A DNA stretch of 64,000 nucleotides from Varroa destructor. Lineage: Eukaryota > Arthropoda > Arachnida > Mesostigmata > Varroidae. Shown here piece by piece: positions 60,830-64,000 of the stretch. Made by a program: the position numbers and the translations under genes. Each line of letters starts with the position of its first letter. Position 1 is the stretch's first letter. The DNA lies in the NCBI RefSeq assembly GCF_002443255.2, contig NW_019211454.1:6469440-6533439 (forward strand), given 5' to 3'. The notes beneath the pieces were generated by a model. That model searched no databases. It was not told the origin of the DNA and worked only from the letters and a program-made list of their open reading frames with translations.

Positions 60830-63800
60830 TGTCGCATGTAGGTCGAGGTCTACCAATCGTACTACGGGCAGTGAGGTTTGATTAATTTCTCCAATTAAAA
60901 AACGAATCGTCAATACAACTTAAAACGGTTGGATTAGGCTGACTTGATCTAAAGATAGTACAGGCTAAGAGAGTTTCTAGCTTTTACGATGGAGATCCGT
61001 AAAAAAAATAAAACAACAACGATCCATGTTATACTTTTAAAGGCAAAGTTTTCTCTGGAAGCACATCCACAGCTAGGCCAATGAGTCATTACTTATGTAA
61101 TATAAAATATTTCATATTAGACAACTGATGTAAAAATGGTTCAGCATCTCTGTTATCTTTGCTTAAAGAGAAATGTGTTTTTTAAGTCAATGAGATACAT
61201 TTTAGCTAGTTGTTCAAACTGGCTTAAAAAATGATCTTTTGAGTTACAAGTATCTGTCGCAAGCGTGTTCAACGTTGGCGCTTTAAAGGCGTGCTTACAA
61301 TTTGACACTTCCATATCAGGACGGGCACTGCCAGCGGTTTCTAACCTTTACTAATATCAAGCGAAACGCCAAAGAAGGAGAAATTGCCGGTATATGAACT
61401 AGTACTCTGTCACCGAGGGCGAAGACCTCAATCGTCCAGACTCACTAACTACCGTGAGGATCAACCCGGATTTAGCGCAGAATACGTTATTCGTCACCTA
61501 CAAAAAAGCTCGAGACTACACGGGTAAGCGGCCTAAACCTACCTCTCATAAAAATATTATGCATAAGTATTATCGCCTAACATTTCATTCATATATGGCA
61601 TGTGCTATAGTTCCGTATGCGAGCACATCGAACTTAATCGCTTACGGGTGAACGTTTTTGGTTGGGACTTCTGATTAGCAAATGATCATTACCAGGATCT
61701 TGTTCTTCAGCTGATGCTGCTATTTTCTCTAGCAGATTGCCAACTGCCATCACAAAAACAATTTCTAAATATTTTCCGCTATTTAACAAATATACGATAA
61801 GTTAGCTTTTATCTCACAGTTCAACTATATATAAAATATGTCGTCCTTTGAAGTGTCTAATTAAAAAATGTAATGTGTTTGTCGATAAAAGTAATTTTTA
61901 TAAATAGACTAGCAGAAGCATTTTTGGTGTTATTCAATTATCTTCTGTACGTATAGTGCAGTAACAAATCGTATCACATCTTTACGCCACTGAAAAGCTC
62001 GCCTATTTCCGAAGCGCGTTTCTATCATTCGTCGAAACAGTATGTGCATCAGCTTACCTAACTTAAACATGTAGGATATCGCCTGTTTTCTAGTGGAGAA
62101 AATAGCAGACGATATTCTACCTCCACGGTCACTGCTATTCTCAATTAGGCCTATCAGTTGGCAAAACAGGTGCACTTTATAGGAAATATAGTAAACCAAT
62201 TATCGCTATATTACTATCGTCTATCCTTTCTAACATCGTATACATACTGGCATTGTTGATTGACAATAGTGCATCTCATTGGATCTTTGCATAGTTTCAT
62301 GCGAGAGTTCGTACGCTATCGAAATCCCGTTAACGTCCCGGTGATGGGTTGCACCTACAAAATCACAGCGGATCTCTGAACCTGTGCCACTGAAACCAAC
62401 CTGGACTTTTGTCAACTGCCCTACTTCCCGGTTCGAGCAGAAGATCTTGTACCTCTAATGTCGAATACCCACCATGGTTTCCGTAAGATAAGTATACGTT
62501 GTTAATACAGCATAATCATAGCAATCACATACCATTCAAGCATTTAGTTAGAATCGTCGGGCTAGAATCTTCGCAAAAGCGCAAAACCTAAATAATGAGT
62601 AGCTTTCCAAAACCGATAACTTGGTTTAACGTTCACTACCTCACGACTTCATCATGTCAATATCTCTTGGTAAAATCATAGAATAGATATATAACTAAAT
62701 GAATTCGTAATCATTATCTGGCAAAAATCGAAACGTTTAAAAGAGGGTTTACGTTTATTTAGCATTGCGGATTAAACAGAACATATAGTCAATCAAGATA
62801 ACCGTTGCATTACTCTGAACAGAACACTTGCGCATCAAAGCTTTGACTTAAAAAATCTAACATTACAGAGAACTAGCAAGTAGTAGCGTGATATAATAGC
62901 GGATACGCTCACGGAATACAACTACCGAGCTAAGAGTACTCATTAGTCACATTTACATCAGAGTCTGTAAAGAGCTGTAAACATTGATAAACCAGTCTTT
63001 GAAAACTCAAAGTGCGCTAACCCCATTGAGAACCGATAAGACTATGAGTAAAACATCACGAATACACGGCGTAGCTTTTTGATGTAACTGCTAACATAAT
63101 TATACCTAATGATTGCCATTGCTGCTGTTTTTTTGCGCGTGGCAGCAGGACAACAATTTGAGGCCTTCTGTTGAACTGCTGAAATCGTTTCGTCATGTTA
63201 CCTGTCGCCCCAATTGTCCAGCGTCGTCACTAAGCCAAATCACGTACTAATATTTCTATTACTGGCGTGACAAGTATAAAAATCCATGATGCGTCAGAAG
63301 CAATAACGGCATACTTTCGTACAAATAGACTTATTGCCTTTTTCGTTTCATCTCCTTTGGCCAGCCCAGTGGGTTTGGCCGAAGCCCGAAGGACGAGGCC
63401 AAAGCTATAAGCCTGCTATTTCAATAAATATGCGTACGCCCGCACCGGAGACACGACAGGGAGACGATTTACGACTGATGATTCTATCAGACCCTACTAC
63501 TTTTTCTGCGGATTTTGTTTTTGCGAGTCTTGCGTAAATTGTTTACGTGGTTTGGCACGTCATCGGGTCGTTGGGGGACTGGGACAGCTGACGGGTTTCT
63601 GGATTTTTTTTTATAAGGAACAAGCAAGTGAAACGGGATAGAGGTGTATCTCTATATTCTAGTATAGTGCAAATTGGTACTTTATATTATTATTATTATT
63701 TATTAGTTACTAACTAGTTGGTTATTTATGTACTCCTAAGTATGTAATGAATACCGTACCCGGCTTTCCTAGTTTCATATAGTTTTCAATTGCAGGACTC

Positions 63801-64000
63801 AATATATAAGACGTAAGAGCGCTATTGTTTTTCTTGTACCACCTTTGGCGTGGAAACAATTCTTCGAAGTCATCTCTTTACGTATAACCTTAAAGACTTG
63901 CCCTTATTAAAGGTCTAATCAAAATGGGTCTGGCAAATCAGATGAAAGAAAATTGGTTAAGACCTCAATTGGGTCACCTGTTGCGATAAGTAATGTAGCT
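60830..64000. other. AT-rich stretch, no gene seen
   Basis: Short frames only (61.45-61.65 plus, 61.93-62.2 minus, 63.33-63.54 plus). An (ATT)n tract lies at 63685-63704. Confidence 0.4.
63685..63704. repeat. (ATT)n microsatellite
   Basis: About six ATT units. Confidence 0.85.

Noticed and set aside
1..64000. CRISPR arrays, bacterial operons, phage or viral genes, telomere repeats
   Set aside because: None seen: no regularly spaced repeats, no long adjacent open frames and no recognisable viral proteins or telomeric arrays.

Overview
This is animal nuclear DNA. It is AT-rich, the coding signal is sparse and split into short exons with canonical GT/AG borders, introns run to kilobases, and there are many (TA)n microsatellites. 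Nothing looks bacterial: no operons, no ribosome-binding sites and no long open frames. A small-genome arthropod, perhaps a mite, fits the large introns and the lack of obvious transposons. That is inference; nothing in the sequence fixes the species.

Left end (1 to about 10.3 kb). The one gene I can identify lies here on the minus strand. It is the 5' end of the mitochondrial aspartate/glutamate carrier (Aralar/citrin, SLC25A12/13 family). Exon 2 (2620-2673) encodes AQYIRRADSNRLRDIFNK. Its 18-codon length, both phases and its sequence match exon 2 of the vertebrate genes as I remember them. A three-codon first exon (ATG GAA CAG, 8030 down to 8024) ends in a consensus donor in the right phase. 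The rest of the gene lies beyond base 1. The GC-richer ground at 8.0-10.3 kb is its likely leader and promoter. Intron 1 holds a perfect 46-bp inverted repeat (7523-7626).

Middle (10.3-35 kb). Mostly AT-rich DNA with no gene I can name. It holds a tRNA-derived, SINE-like fragment (14.84-14.91 kb), an ORF cluster (16.8-17.9 kb), a purine-rich leader-like stretch (23.8-25.4 kb) and, downstream of that, a Pro/Ala-rich exon candidate at 26.4 kb.

Right half (35-64 kb). GC-richer islands carry unrecognised candidates: a possible two-exon minus-strand reading frame (36.3/35.3 kb), a small secreted-peptide ORF (37.8 kb), two phase-compatible minus-strand exons (43.81/43.07 kb), and a minus-strand C-terminal frame built on a 63-bp tandem repeat with a downstream AATAAA (46.6-46.9 kb). 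An exon candidate lies at 57.6 kb.

Apart from the carrier, coding calls rest on splice signals, phase and open frame only. Splice-bounded open stretches also occur by chance here (one sits inside the carrier's intron), so confidences are low. No functional links between these units can be drawn.
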